Source: Deltaproteobacteria bacterium
Lineage (GTDB): Bacteria > Myxococcota_A > Polyangia > JAAYKL01
Direction of reading: 5' to 3'
Length of the DNA: 57,177 nt
Assembly: GCA_029565915.1 (NCBI GenBank)
Contig: JAKQNG010000042.1
Location: forward strand, 1 to 57,177
The notes under the pieces are model-generated. The model saw only the letters and a program-made list of their open reading frames with translations. It did not search any database and was not told the origin of the DNA. The position numbers and the translations under genes were made by a program. Of this stretch, positions 26,165 to 35,392 are shown one piece after another (position 1 is the first letter of the stretch; each line of letters opens with the position of its first letter).

Positions 26165-28438
26165 TCACAGCATGGATACGGGATCGATGTCGAGACGGAT
26201 GCGCACGCCCGACGGCGGCGACTCGATATCCCCGAGCACGCCTTCCAGCACCGCCCGCAAGGGCCCGTGGCCCGGGGACTTGAGAAGGATCTGCCATCGC
26301 CAGCGGCCCTGCAGCCGCGACAGGGGTGACGGCGCGGGACCGAGCAGCGATACGGACGGTTGACCCGCATTGTCCCTCGCATCCCGCAGGCGTCCCATCA
26401 GGGTGCGCGCGGCCGACTCCACCTTTGCCGCATCCGGGCCGGATATGCGCACCATGGCCAGTCGACCGAAAGGGGGATAACCCAGTTCCCGCCGGGCTTC
26501 CAGTTCCGTTTGGGCAAAGGCGGCATAGTCGTGGTGCTGTGCGGCGGCCACCGCCGGATGATGGGGACTGAACGTCTGCACCACGGCGCTGCCCTTCCGC
26601 TCCGCGCGCCCCGCCCGCCCGGCCACCTGGGTCAGCAGCTGGAACGTACGCTCCGCCGCCCGGAAGTCGGGCATGTGGAGGCCCACGTCGCTGCGCAGCA
26701 CGCCCACCAGGGTCACTTCTGGAAAGTCGTGTCCCTTGGTGACCATCTGCGTGCCGATGAGGATATCGATGTCCCGGGATCGCAGCCGATCGAGGATCGC
26801 CTCGGCGTTGCGGGCATTGGCCACGTCCCGATCGAGCCGCGCCACCCGGGCGTCGGGATAAAGCGAAGAGACGATCTCTTCGGCTTTCTGGGTGCCGAAG
26901 CCGATGTCCGCCAGATCCGCCGCACCGCAGTGGGGACAGTGTTCGGGTGGTACACGACGGGCGCCACAGTAGTGGCAGGTGATGGACGGCGGCTTGTGGT
27001 GAAGTGTCATGGACACCGCACACGATTCGCAGCGGACCGCCTCTCCGCAGCTGCGGCAGAGCAGGTTGGGCGCAAATCCCCGACGGTTGAGAAACAGGAT
27101 GATCTGCTCCTTCCTGTCCAGAGCCGCGCGGATCTGATCGTGGAGAGGGGCCGAGATGATGGACTGGAATCCGGGACCGCCCCGATGCACGGCGAGGTTG
27201 ACGAGTTCCACGTCGGGCAGTCGGCCGCTGGTGGCCCGCTCCGTCAGGGACAGCAGGCGCAGTCGTCCCCGCACGGCATTGAAATGGCTCTCCAGAGAAG
27301 GGGTGGCCGAACCGAGCACCGCCACGGCGGCGGACATGGAGGCCCGCAGCAGGGCCATGTCCCGCGCGTGATAAGGGAATCCCTTTTCCTGCTTGAACGA
27401 GCCGTCGTGTTCTTCATCGACGACGATCAGCCCGGGCGACGCCACCGGCGCAAATACCGCTGAGCGCACGCCGATGGCCACATGCACGCGGCCGCCGTGG
27501 AGCATGCGCCACTGGTCATGGCGTTCCTTTTCGCTCATGCCCGAATGGAGCACCGCCAGGTCGTCGCCAAAACGGGCCCGGTATCGTCCGACGAGCTGCG
27601 GCGTGAGGGTGATTTCCGGCACCAGCACCAGGGCGCCCCTTCCCGCCTGCCTCGCCCGCTCCACCGCGTGCAGGTACACCTCCGTCTTCCCGGACCCGGT
27701 AATTCCGTGCAGCAGGAATCCGGCCCAGATTCCCGCGTCGATGGCACCGCCGATGGCGTCCACCGCCTGCTGCTGCTGCGCGTTGAGCGTGGGTGGGGTA
27801 TCCCTTCGCACGCCGGACACAAAGGGATCCACCCGCGCCTCGCAGATATCCACGGCCACCAGACCGTCCGCCTGCAGTCGCCGCAGGTGGCCCGCCGCAT
27901 CCTTGAACCGGTGGCGCAGGGCTACGGCGGACACCGGTGCGTCCGCGATGACAGCCTCCAGCACGGCCCCCCGGGAGGGCGCGCGACGGGATATCTCATC
28001 GAGCCGTTCCACACCCGCGGGCGTGGGGCGGAACACCTTTTCCACCGTGTTGCGCACCCTCGGTCCCCGCAGGGCGCCGGCGCGCTCCACCGGATCGATG
28101 CCCGGCGGCAGGGCCGTGCGAAGCACTTCGCCGACGGGGTGGAGGTAGTATCCGGCGGCACGGCACAGGAAGGACAACAGCTCCGGCGGCACGGACGGTC
28201 GATCATCGAGGAGTTCGATGATCGATTTCAGTGGTCGGGATCCCGTGTGTGCCGGTTCCGCGGGGGACAGCAGGATACCTGTCAGTCGCCGCTTCCCGAA
28301 AGGGACCAGCACCCGCATGCCGGCCTGCGGATCCATGTCCGGCCCGACGGCGTAGGTGTACGCTTGCCGCAGGGGGGCAAATACCGCCACGTTCCACGGG
28401 GTGCTCTGTTCATCCCTGGCGGTTTCCGGGGCCTTCAT
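26165..28438 (-). CDS. priA: Primosomal replication restart helicase
   Basis: PriA reloads the replication machinery at stalled forks. The 757-residue protein has an N-terminal DNA-binding domain, a Walker A site in GITGSGKTEVYL near residue 246, DEEH Walker B (IVVDEEHDGSFKQE) and the GSATPS motif. Paired zinc-binding Cys clusters follow (CRSCGEAVRCESC and CHYCGARRVPPEHCPHC), then helicase motifs V-VI (GTQMVTKGHDFPEV, QVAGRAGRAE). Length is normal. It overlaps the upstream FlhB-like gene by 29 bp and ends 9 bp from the convergent HD gene. Confidence 0.97.
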   Translation of the reverse strand: MKAPETARDEQSTPWNVAVFAPLRQAYTYAVGPDMDPQAGMRVLVPFGKRRLTGILLSPAEPAHTGSRPLKSIIELLDDRPSVPPELLSFLCRAAGYYLHPVGEVLRTALPPGIDPVERAGALRGPRVRNTVEKVFRPTPAGVERLDEISRRAPSRGAVLEAVIADAPVSAVALRHRFKDAAGHLRRLQADGLVAVDICEARVDPFVSGVRRDTPPTLNAQQQQAVDAIGGAIDAGIWAGFLLHGITGSGKTEVYLHAVERARQAGRGALVLVPEITLTPQLVGRYRARFGDDLAVLHSGMSEKERHDQWRMLHGGRVHVAIGVRSAVFAPVASPGLIVVDEEHDGSFKQEKGFPYHARDMALLRASMSAAVAVLGSATPSLESHFNAVRGRLRLLSLTERATSGRLPDVELVNLAVHRGGPGFQSIISAPLHDQIRAALDRKEQIILFLNRRGFAPNLLCRSCGEAVRCESCAVSMTLHHKPPSITCHYCGARRVPPEHCPHCGAADLADIGFGTQKAEEIVSSLYPDARVARLDRDVANARNAEAILDRLRSRDIDILIGTQMVTKGHDFPEVTLVGVLRSDVGLHMPDFRAAERTFQLLTQVAGRAGRAERKGSAVVQTFSPHHPAVAAAQHHDYAAFAQTELEARRELGYPPFGRLAMVRISGPDAAKVESAARTLMGRLRDARDNAGQPSVSLLGPAPSPLSRLQGRWRWQILLKSPGHGPLRAVLEGVLGDIESPPSGVRIRLDIDPVSML

Positions 28439-29111
28439 GAAGTCGTTGCTCTCTTTTCAGGTCAGATCGATCGAGAGAAAGTTCCCGCAGCAGTCGCACT
28501 CTGTAAAGGGAAAGTTGCAGGATCCCTCCGGCTGCGGCCGAGGTACCGAAGACGGCGAGCAGCGTGGCCACAAACCCGATGAACCGCCGGGTCGCCGCGA
28601 CCGGATCCAACTGGATTTCTTCGAAGTGGAACCCGGCGGAGCGCACCGCCAGAATGGTCATCGGCACTGCCGCCAGCAGGCACAGCAGGCCAACGAGCAC
28701 GCCGTCGCGACGAACGGGGATCTGCCGGGGCAGCGGGACGGCGGTGGCCCCGCGGCGCCGGGCGATGAGGGCCGGCAGCAGGGATACGGCACCGCCGATG
28801 ATCAGGACGACGAAGAGGAGCGGCGCGACGAAGGTCGCCAGCGATGACAGCAGGGCAGAGGCAGCCGCTTCCGGCGTGAACCCGTTCTCCATTGCGGATG
28901 CGAAGGCAGTGCTCATCGCCGCCGCACATCCGGGGGCGGACAGGTGGAGGAACAGGGCGATCACCAGCAGAACGGCACCGGAGACGAGCAGGGGCGATGT
29001 GGGAAAGAAACCCGCGCGACCGGCGGCAGCCAGTCGGGATGCGGATGGCGCAAAGGGTTTGTCGGAAGAACCGGTCAGCTGCGTTACTCGGTAATGGCTT
29101 CCGCCGGGCAC
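28410..29111 (-). CDS. FlhB/YscU-like export-gate membrane protein without the autocleavage domain
   Basis: This protein of about 233 residues has four hydrophobic helices. The N-terminal segment DKPFAPSASRLAAAGRAGFF resembles the FlhB/YscU opening (EK.T.PT..RL.EAR..G). After the last helix comes LLRELSLDRSDLKREQRLHE, which resembles the conserved FlhB linker (MS..EVKDE.R..EG.P). The protein then stops; the NPTH self-cleavage domain is missing. The stop falls inside priA. The frame starts at GTG 29111, overlapping the ferredoxin gene, and a later non-ATG start is possible. No other type III or flagellar gene is in the window. The assignment is from motif resemblance only. Confidence 0.6.
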   Translation of the reverse strand: MPGGSHYRVTQLTGSSDKPFAPSASRLAAAGRAGFFPTSPLLVSGAVLLVIALFLHLSAPGCAAAMSTAFASAMENGFTPEAAASALLSSLATFVAPLLFVVLIIGGAVSLLPALIARRRGATAVPLPRQIPVRRDGVLVGLLCLLAAVPMTILAVRSAGFHFEEIQLDPVAATRRFIGFVATLLAVFGTSAAAGGILQLSLYRVRLLRELSLDRSDLKREQRLHEGPGNRQG

Positions 29112-29257
29112 TCATCCACGCAGGCGCTGCATTCGGTGCATTCGTCCGCGTTGATGACGGCGATGTTGTTCTGCATGGTGATGGCTTCGGCCGGACACGC
29201 TTCCACACATTCTTCACAACCGGTGCATGCGTCCGCGTTCACTTTGGGTACTGCCAT
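29084..29257 (-). CDS. Small 2[4Fe-4S] ferredoxin (57 aa)
   Basis: This short gene encodes 57 residues with two classic cluster motifs, CTGCEECVEACP near residues 11-22 and CTECSACVDECP near 40-51. The halves are clear internal repeats, each ending PAEAIT. It is a clostridial-type low-potential electron carrier, with no signal peptide. GGAGG lies just upstream of ATG 29257. It would supply electrons to redox enzymes; the divergent radical SAM gene is an attractive but unproven partner. The next gene's frame starts inside its end. Confidence 0.93.
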   Translation of the reverse strand: MAVPKVNADACTGCEECVEACPAEAITMQNNIAVINADECTECSACVDECPAEAITE

Positions 29258-29409
29258 GATATCCTCCAGATGATGAATCGATTGTTTTCGCCAGCGTCCT
29301 GCCGGCCGTTATCCGGGGGAGCCTTAGCACGACGGCGCACCGGCGACAACAGGAAATGACCCGTGCTTCGGGCTTGCGCGCCCGGGGCCGCCCGTACTAG
29401 CGTAGCCCC
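29258..29409. promoter_or_regulatory. Divergent region between ferredoxin and radical SAM genes
   Basis: This 152-bp region drives genes on both sides. On the plus strand TACTAG at 29395-29400 is a possible -10 box ending nine bases before the ATG, with TTGCGC about 15 bp upstream of it. No ribosome binding site precedes the plus-strand ATG, which suggests a leaderless transcript. On the minus strand GGAGG supports the ferredoxin start. Confidence 0.35.
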
Positions 29410-30834
29410 ATGCCGCCTGTTCCACCCACGCCGGGGGACATTCTGGACCGGGAATCGGGAACCATCCGCCGGCAGGGCGATCGGATGATTGCCCTCGGTT
29501 ATCCCGATGCCTACCGGGCCGGGGCCTCTTCCCTGGGCCTGCAGACCGTGTACCGGCAGTGGAACCGCCATCCGCGGCTGTCCTGTGAACGCTTTTTTGT
29601 CGACCCGTCGGTGCGCCGGGGCGGTCCTCGTACTCTGGAGGGCCACCGTCCCCTGCGGGATGCGGACGCGGTGGCCTTTTCCGTGTCCTGCGAAGCCGAA
29701 CTGGCCCCTCTGGCGGGGCTGATGGAGGCTGCGGGACTGGCCCCCCTGCGCGAAGAGCGGAACGCCAACGGTCCGCCGGTCATCATCGGCGGGCCCCTTA
29801 CGCTGGTGGACCCGGCCCTTGTGGCGCCTTTTGCCGATGCGGTCGTCTGCGGCGAAGGAGAGGACGCCCTGCCCCTCATCGCCGACGCGGTGGTGGGAGG
29901 ACCCAGGGGTCGATCCATGGTCGAAGCGCTGCACGGCACAGGCGCCGGGATCTGGATTCCCTCCCTGGACATGGACCCGCCGACGCTGCACCGGGTGTCC
30001 GCCGGGCGGCTTCCCGCGGTGGGCGCCACCTGGTCGCCCCTGTCGGAGCTGTCCAATCTCTTCCTCATCGAAATCGCCCGCGGGTGTCCCCACCGGTGCG
30101 CGTTCTGCGTGCTCGCGCAAAAAGTGCGCTACCGGACCGCCGCCGTCGAAGACATTCTCGCCGCCATTCCCGACGGCGCGCCGGGGGTTGGACTGGTGGG
30201 TGCCGCGGTGACCGACCATCCGCGCCTCGAAGAGCTGGTCCACCGCATCGTATCCACCGGCCGGCGGGTGTCCCTGTCGAGCATGCGGGCGGATCGCATT
30301 ACGCCGGAGCTGCTGGCGGAACTGGTGAAGGGCGGGCTGCGGACCCTCACCGTGGCTGCGGACGGCTCCTCTGCGCGACTGCGCCGGCAGGTGAAAAAAA
30401 ACATCGAGGCAACGGATCTGCTGCGCTGTGCATCCCTGGCGAAGGACGCGGGACTGCGGGGCATGAAGCTCTATTCCATGGTGGGCCTGCCCGGCGAAAC
30501 CGACGGGGACGTGGAGGAGTTCGCGGCCCTCGCGGCCGAAATGGCCGCCCTGGTGCCGTTGACCGTGGCCGTGCAGGCCTTTGTACCCAAGCCCGGCACG
30601 CCTCTGGCGGACGAGCCCATGGCGCCGGTCCGGGAGCTGAAATCGCGCCTCGATCTCCTTGCCCGCCGGCTGGGTCGCCGGGCCGTCGTGCAGCCCTCTT
30701 CTCCCCGCTGGTCGTGGATCGATTGGAAGATTGCCCACGGAGGACGCCGATCCGCCCTGGCCGCCCTGGCCGCTCATCGCGCCGGCGGCGACTACCACGC
30801 GTGGAAAACGGCCGTGAAAGAATTTCTGGAATAG
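29410..30834 (+). CDS. B12-binding-type radical SAM protein
   Basis: The 474-residue protein has an N-terminal region resembling the cobalamin-binding domain of B12-dependent radical SAM proteins (residues ~20-180, with ALGYPDAYRAGASSLGLQTV and PPVIIGGPLTL). The radical SAM core has its cluster motif CPHRCAFC near residue 227. A VGLPGETDGDVEEF motif follows near 358. The usual DxHxxG cobalamin ligand is not obvious, so B12 use is uncertain. Such proteins methylate or thiomethylate biomolecules; the substrate is unknown. The N-terminal half and the divergent ferredoxin fit a redox-dependent enzyme. Confidence 0.85.
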   Translation: MPPVPPTPGDILDRESGTIRRQGDRMIALGYPDAYRAGASSLGLQTVYRQWNRHPRLSCERFFVDPSVRRGGPRTLEGHRPLRDADAVAFSVSCEAELAPLAGLMEAAGLAPLREERNANGPPVIIGGPLTLVDPALVAPFADAVVCGEGEDALPLIADAVVGGPRGRSMVEALHGTGAGIWIPSLDMDPPTLHRVSAGRLPAVGATWSPLSELSNLFLIEIARGCPHRCAFCVLAQKVRYRTAAVEDILAAIPDGAPGVGLVGAAVTDHPRLEELVHRIVSTGRRVSLSSMRADRITPELLAELVKGGLRTLTVAADGSSARLRRQVKKNIEATDLLRCASLAKDAGLRGMKLYSMVGLPGETDGDVEEFAALAAEMAALVPLTVAVQAFVPKPGTPLADEPMAPVRELKSRLDLLARRLGRRAVVQPSSPRWSWIDWKIAHGGRRSALAALAAHRAGGDYHAWKTAVKEFLE

Positions 30835-30859
30835 CCCCCGAAACGACAGCCGCAGCCGG

Positions 30860-31306
30860 CTACTCTTCCGCGTAAAGCATGCAGGTGGACATGTCGTTGT
30901 CGCAGACGTAGAAACCCGCTTCGCTGCGGCCGTCGTGATCCGCCGGTGCGGCGGTGCCGGGCGGGCAGGCGGCCGCCATGCAGTCCAGGTAGTCGTCGTA
31001 GCATTCGAGCCTTGCGTTGCAGGCGGGATCCCCGGCACTGCAGGACGCCGATTCCGAGACGTGGAATTCCCGGTTCTGGCACAGCCAGTACTCGCAGTTT
31101 TCATCGTCCAGTCCGCGTCCATCGCAATCGAAGTCGTCGTAAGGGGTGGGCGCATCCGCGGAATCCGAAGACGAATCGCTGTCTGCGTCGCTGTCGCTGT
31201 CCGCGTCCGCCTCACCGCCCTCTCCGCTGCCGCCGTCGTCGCAGGCAAAGAGGAGCAGCAGAAGGATGCAGGAAGCCGCAGTTTGCAAAGTGGTTGAAAG
31301 GTTCAT
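30860..31306 (-). CDS. Small Cys-rich lipoprotein with Asp/Ser stalk (148 aa)
   Basis: A lipoprotein signal (CILLLLLFAC) is followed by an acidic stalk of Asp, Ser and Ala repeats (residues ~30-52). A ~95-residue Cys-rich domain follows with about ten Cys residues (for example FDCDGRGLDDENCEYWLC and CNARLECYDDYLDCMAAAC). It is exported and probably disulphide-bonded at the cell surface. It follows the GH8 gene by 30 bp and is the last gene of the minus-strand lipoprotein run. Confidence 0.8.
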   Translation of the reverse strand: MNLSTTLQTAASCILLLLLFACDDGGSGEGGEADADSDSDADSDSSSDSADAPTPYDDFDCDGRGLDDENCEYWLCQNREFHVSESASCSAGDPACNARLECYDDYLDCMAAACPPGTAAPADHDGRSEAGFYVCDNDMSTCMLYAEE

Positions 31307-31336
31307 GGCAGGTTCTCCGGTGATGCGGACCGCGGT

Positions 31337-34300
31337 CTATTCGATGACCACGGTGGTGTCCATGCGCGCATAGGGCCGCGGGAAGTTGCCGGTCAGGAAC
31401 AGGAGCTGGTACACACCCAGGGTCTCCTGGTAGTACCGGTCGTCCTGAATGGCCACGGAGACGGCCTCTTCAAGGGCTTCGCGCCGCATCTCCGGCGTGG
31501 TCTGGCCGTCGTTGTCGAAGAACGTCACAAACGAGCTCATGCCCGTGGTCACGAAATACGAATTGTGGTCGTAGGCCGGATCGCAGTCGGTGGGCACGCC
31601 ACCGGGGCTGATGTCCCGGCAGATTCGCGAAAAGCGGTTGGCAAAGTCCACCGGTGGATTCGCGGCCGGGAATTCGACGCTGTAGAAGTTCTGGATGAGG
31701 TCCATCTTGGCCTGCATCTCGCTCTTGTCGTCGTAATGCCGCGAAGATCCCGGTGTGGCGCTGAAGAACGTGTCATCGTGGCCGTACCAGGCCGCGTCGA
31801 TGGCGAGCCGCCACAGGCCTCTGGACCAGTTGTAGTTGTCGCTCTCGGCGCTGCAGGGCGCATCGTAGCTGCCCCAGTCATTGAGCAGGGCCGGATGGAT
31901 GGCGTCGTCGTAGCAGCGCTCCACCATTTCCCACGTCGTCTCGGCCGTGTGATACCAGAAATCCAGGTGGTTCAGCCGCTCGGCCACCGTGTATTCGGAG
32001 GCGGGCAGGTGGGCGGCCAGGAATTCGCCGAACACCCGGAAATATCCCGGCGGATAGTAGGACATGTTCACCCGGCCCGATACGCCCGGCGAGTAGGCGC
32101 AGGGGGCATTGGGATAATCCATGCAGTTCTTGGGCTCGAAGGTGTCGCCGGGGGTGGGGTAGTACCACAGGCCGTCGTAGGCCGTGTTCACTTCGCACTC
32201 CATCTTCAGCAGCCAGTCCACCGCATCCTGCGTGTATTCGGGCCACTGCCAGGCCGCGTACACGAGGCCGATGGCGATATCCACGTCGCCGTCAAAGGCG
32301 CTGTCCCGATCGCCGCCGCTGGTGGCGTTGGACCCGTAGGGCTGGCAGTCGTCGGGACCTTTCCACGCCCATCCCATGAGGCCGCCGCAGTACTTGTCGC
32401 CCTGGGAGAGGAAGTGGTTCACAAAGCGCCAGAGCTTGTCGAAGGTGTCCTTGTCGCCGATGGCCGCGCTGATGGCCATGCCGTAGCCCTGTCCTTCGCT
32501 GACGGTGGGCGACACGGAGTCGGAGGAGTCCACCCGCGCCGTCCCTTCTCCGCAGGCCTCGTCCCCTTCCTTCAGGTAGAGTTCCTTCCAGATGAGGTAG
32601 CGTTCCCAGACAAAGTAGTTCATCAGGTTCTGCACGGCCGCCGGGTTGTCGTACCACTTGGCAATGGACTGGCCGTTGCCGTATTCGTATCGCGTTTCGT
32701 CCCAGGGGAAAAAGCCGTCCGACTCGATCATCGGCCGATCGGGCTGATCTTCGGTGAAGCAGAAGTCGTCTCCCCAGGCCCCCGTCTCCGCCCACTCGAC
32801 GCCATCGGGATAGTACGTGGTGATGTCGTACTGAACCGTGGCGGGAATGTCGGGTTTGCCATAGTACCAGCGGATCCAGTAGGTGCCGGGATTGGCGGGG
32901 AAGGTGGGCAGCTGCTCCACCGTGTTCCACTCCACCTCGTGATTTTTATCCACGGCCCGCCACATGGCGCCTTCGTAGAATTCCTCGTTGGGAATCGGGC
33001 ACCGGAACCAGGGGCTCTTGCCCTCCTGCACACAGAAGTATTCGCTGCCATTTACATGCAGGATCATGGACGCGGGCATGAATGCGTCATCGGGGAAATA
33101 CGTGAAGGTCTTCTGGCCGGCCCAGAGGTAGCGGAAGTGGACGATGGAGTAGCCGACGGGTTTGACTTCGGTGCAGTCCACGGGCGCCGCCGGGCCGCCG
33201 CAGCCCGGATATCCGGGCCCCAGGTTGGCCGTGTAGAAATGGTACACGCCGTTGCGGTAGCTGAAGTTCATGCAGGGGGTTCCCTGGTTGTTTTCGTCGT
33301 CCTCGGCGCCCTCGTAGACGAGCCACAGCTCGTTGGTGTCGAAGTCCGCGGTGGAGGGCAGGTCGATGGGATTCGTGCGCAGCTCCGCGCTGCGGTCCGG
33401 GTGCTCGAACTGGATGGTGTTGCCGTCCCACTCACTGCGGGGCACCAGCAGCCGGTACCAGGGACAGAAGCCGTCGTTGCGTTCCAGAATGGCCACGGTC
33501 TCCGCGCAGACCGTGCCCCGGTTCACCCGCAGGGTGGCCGGATAGGGTGGCGTGCTGCTGCCCGTCAGGTCGTCTTCGCAGCCGGTCCCCGCAAATCCCG
33601 ATACGTCCGGTTCGCTCCAGGGCCAGCGGATGTGCAGCACGATGTAGTCGTCGTAGTTCGTGCACTCTTCCTTGTAGACCAGCGGATCCGTGTCGCCCAG
33701 CACCTCGGGCGCGCCGTCGATGATGGTGAACCCGTTGGCCCAGCCCACGTACTGCCCGTTGAAGTAGTCCGACGTGAGCTCCTCGTTGGTGCCCTCGTAG
33801 GTCATTGTCACCTTTGTTTTGCCGGCGACGTCCGGAATATCGATCAGGCAGGAGCGCAGCATGCCGTCCACGCACTCGTCCGCCGGATTGTTGGGCTGCA
33901 GGTAGATGGACGTCCAGCTCGATGGCAGGCAGGTGCGATAGAAGTCGCAGTTGTCCGTGTGGAGTTTGGCGCCGTAGATTTCGGCTCCTTCGTTGGAGTT
34001 GGTGATGCGGATGGTGTTGGCCGGCGTGGCAAACGGCAGGGGACCGTCCGCCGCGCCGCCGTTGTTGTTCAGCCGGGGAGTCGCCGTTGCGCTCCAGATG
34101 TCGCGGATGTTGAGCTCGTAGGTGCCGTCCGGACATGCCTCCGCGGGCGGTATGAAAATGACCTCCGTGTCCGTGGCCGAATCCGTGTCCAGGGCCGTGT
34201 CCACGGTGACATCCATGGCCTCGCAAGGGCCCCAGGTGCAGTCGTTGTCGCAGACCTCCACGGCGGGTAGTCCGCCCGCGTCGCACTCCCGTACTTCGCC

Positions 34301-34438
34301 GGGGGAGCAGTCGTGGACGTCACAGCCCTCGTCCACGCCCACGGGTTCGCCGTCCCGGGTCTGAGGGTCCCGGCTGCAGGCGAGCAGCAGGATACCGGTG
34401 ATCGCAATAAGCCACCTATTTCTGTAATCAATCGACAT
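31337..34438 (-). CDS. Secreted lipoprotein glycoside hydrolase family 8 with starch-binding-like modules
   Basis: The lipoprotein signal ends TGILLLAC. The first ~530 mature residues contain several beta-sandwich-like blocks with repeating motifs (VNGSEYFCVQEGKSPWFRC, TLRVNRGTVCAETVAIL, IVLHIRWPWSEPD) similar to CBM25/26-type starch-binding modules. Residues ~565-1000 match GH8: VSEGQGYGMAISAAIGD holds the predicted acid Glu near 648, and FDGDVDIAIGLVYAAW the acidic cluster near 716-720. GH8 enzymes cleave beta-1,4 glucans, xylan or chitosan by inversion. ATG 34438 is chosen because AAGGAG is correctly spaced. At 1033 residues it is long for GH8 because of the binding modules. The mix of starch-like modules and a beta-glucanase fold is unusual. 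Confidence 0.82.
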   Translation of the reverse strand: MSIDYRNRWLIAITGILLLACSRDPQTRDGEPVGVDEGCDVHDCSPGEVRECDAGGLPAVEVCDNDCTWGPCEAMDVTVDTALDTDSATDTEVIFIPPAEACPDGTYELNIRDIWSATATPRLNNNGGAADGPLPFATPANTIRITNSNEGAEIYGAKLHTDNCDFYRTCLPSSWTSIYLQPNNPADECVDGMLRSCLIDIPDVAGKTKVTMTYEGTNEELTSDYFNGQYVGWANGFTIIDGAPEVLGDTDPLVYKEECTNYDDYIVLHIRWPWSEPDVSGFAGTGCEDDLTGSSTPPYPATLRVNRGTVCAETVAILERNDGFCPWYRLLVPRSEWDGNTIQFEHPDRSAELRTNPIDLPSTADFDTNELWLVYEGAEDDENNQGTPCMNFSYRNGVYHFYTANLGPGYPGCGGPAAPVDCTEVKPVGYSIVHFRYLWAGQKTFTYFPDDAFMPASMILHVNGSEYFCVQEGKSPWFRCPIPNEEFYEGAMWRAVDKNHEVEWNTVEQLPTFPANPGTYWIRWYYGKPDIPATVQYDITTYYPDGVEWAETGAWGDDFCFTEDQPDRPMIESDGFFPWDETRYEYGNGQSIAKWYDNPAAVQNLMNYFVWERYLIWKELYLKEGDEACGEGTARVDSSDSVSPTVSEGQGYGMAISAAIGDKDTFDKLWRFVNHFLSQGDKYCGGLMGWAWKGPDDCQPYGSNATSGGDRDSAFDGDVDIAIGLVYAAWQWPEYTQDAVDWLLKMECEVNTAYDGLWYYPTPGDTFEPKNCMDYPNAPCAYSPGVSGRVNMSYYPPGYFRVFGEFLAAHLPASEYTVAERLNHLDFWYHTAETTWEMVERCYDDAIHPALLNDWGSYDAPCSAESDNYNWSRGLWRLAIDAAWYGHDDTFFSATPGSSRHYDDKSEMQAKMDLIQNFYSVEFPAANPPVDFANRFSRICRDISPGGVPTDCDPAYDHNSYFVTTGMSSFVTFFDNDGQTTPEMRREALEEAVSVAIQDDRYYQETLGVYQLLFLTGNFPRPYARMDTTVVIE

Positions 34439-34457
34439 CGTCATCTCCTTGATGCGT

Positions 34458-35219
34458 TCATTTCACAAACTTGATGCACACGCGGCCGTCGCCGCATTCC
34501 TCGTCCGAGTTGCAGCCCGTGTAGAAGCAGGTCTGCACCACGCACTGATAATTGTCGTCGTCGTAGGACGGGTCATCGTGGTCCACGACGCACTCCTCAA
34601 CCAGCCCCTCGCCGGCGCATTTCTCTGAACAGGCCTTCACGCCCGTGTGATACACGTCCGTGCAGTAAAAGGAATTGCCGAAGGCCACGCCGCACTCCGC
34701 CGTGGACAGGCAGCCCTGGTACCGGCACATCCCGCCCTGACAGAGGTAATTGTTTTCATCCATGTCGTCGTCGCCGGCAAACAGGTCGAGGCGCACGCAG
34801 TCGGCCGGAGCGGAGCAGGCCAGAAGGCACTCGCCCTCCGCGCTGCACTTGTAGTTCTGGGCGGGATACGCTTCGCGGCAGTTGGCGTCGCTGGTGCAGC
34901 CGAGGTGAATGCAGACGTGGTCCTGGCAGGCCCAGTTGGCCACCTGTTCCAGGGGAGTGGCGTCGAATGCGACGCAATCCATGACGGTTTCGCACGACGT
35001 CATGCAGACGGGCACGTCGGGCACGTCGGGAACGACCGGGTCGTCATCGTCATCGTCATCGTTGTCGGTCGGGGTTGCGGTGGTCTCCGTGTCCGTGGTG
35101 TCCGTTTCGTCCGGATCGTCGACGCCGGTGGCGGTGGCCGGATCAGTTTCGCATCCGCCCGGAAACAGGCACAGAAGCATGGACAACAGGACAATGTTGC
35201 GGAAAGGAGCGTCAGTCAT
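34458..35219 (-). CDS. Cys-rich lipoprotein with acidic linker (253 aa)
   Basis: The signal peptide ends LCLFPGGC. An acidic linker with Thr/Asp repeats and a run of seven Asp residues (residues ~28-68) leads to a Cys-rich region of four similar units, each with a Cys pair then a GC or YTGC motif (HLGCTSDANC, YQGCLSTAEC, YTGCNSDEEC). The units resemble Dickkopf/EB-type small disulphide modules common in myxobacterial surface proteins. The role is probably binding or structural. It lies 13 bp upstream of the GH8 gene on the same strand. Confidence 0.8.
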   Translation of the reverse strand: MTDAPFRNIVLLSMLLCLFPGGCETDPATATGVDDPDETDTTDTETTATPTDNDDDDDDDPVVPDVPDVPVCMTSCETVMDCVAFDATPLEQVANWACQDHVCIHLGCTSDANCREAYPAQNYKCSAEGECLLACSAPADCVRLDLFAGDDDMDENNYLCQGGMCRYQGCLSTAECGVAFGNSFYCTDVYHTGVKACSEKCAGEGLVEECVVDHDDPSYDDDNYQCVVQTCFYTGCNSDEECGDGRVCIKFVK

Positions 35220-35392
35220 GGAATGCCTCGCTGGTTAAAAGAGAAAAGTAAGTACAGTGGCATTGTATTACCCCGGACGGGTCGTTCCGCAGTGGAAAAC
35301 CAGAAAAAGCCATGGGAACGAGCGGAAACTGTCAAGGCATGTGCCGCAGTCAACCGGCCGGGAAACGGGATACGACGGCCTGGCGCGGCTCA
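35220..35392. promoter_or_regulatory. Promoter region of the Cys-rich lipoprotein gene
   Basis: This 173-bp stretch lies between two minus-strand genes and contains no gene. On the minus strand a TACAAT -10-like box occurs near 35263-35268, inside GGTAATACAATGCC, about 45 bp before the start at 35219. A clear -35 was not seen. Confidence 0.35.

Noticed and set aside
31565-34270. Open frame of 901 codons on the plus strand
   Set aside because: It is a shadow of the GH8 gene. The product is repetitive Gly/Val/Arg/His without domains, while the minus-strand frame has a signal peptide and clear motifs.
35220-35392. Small gene in the intergenic region
   Set aside because: No frame with a ribosome binding site or sensible composition; it looks like a promoter and leader.
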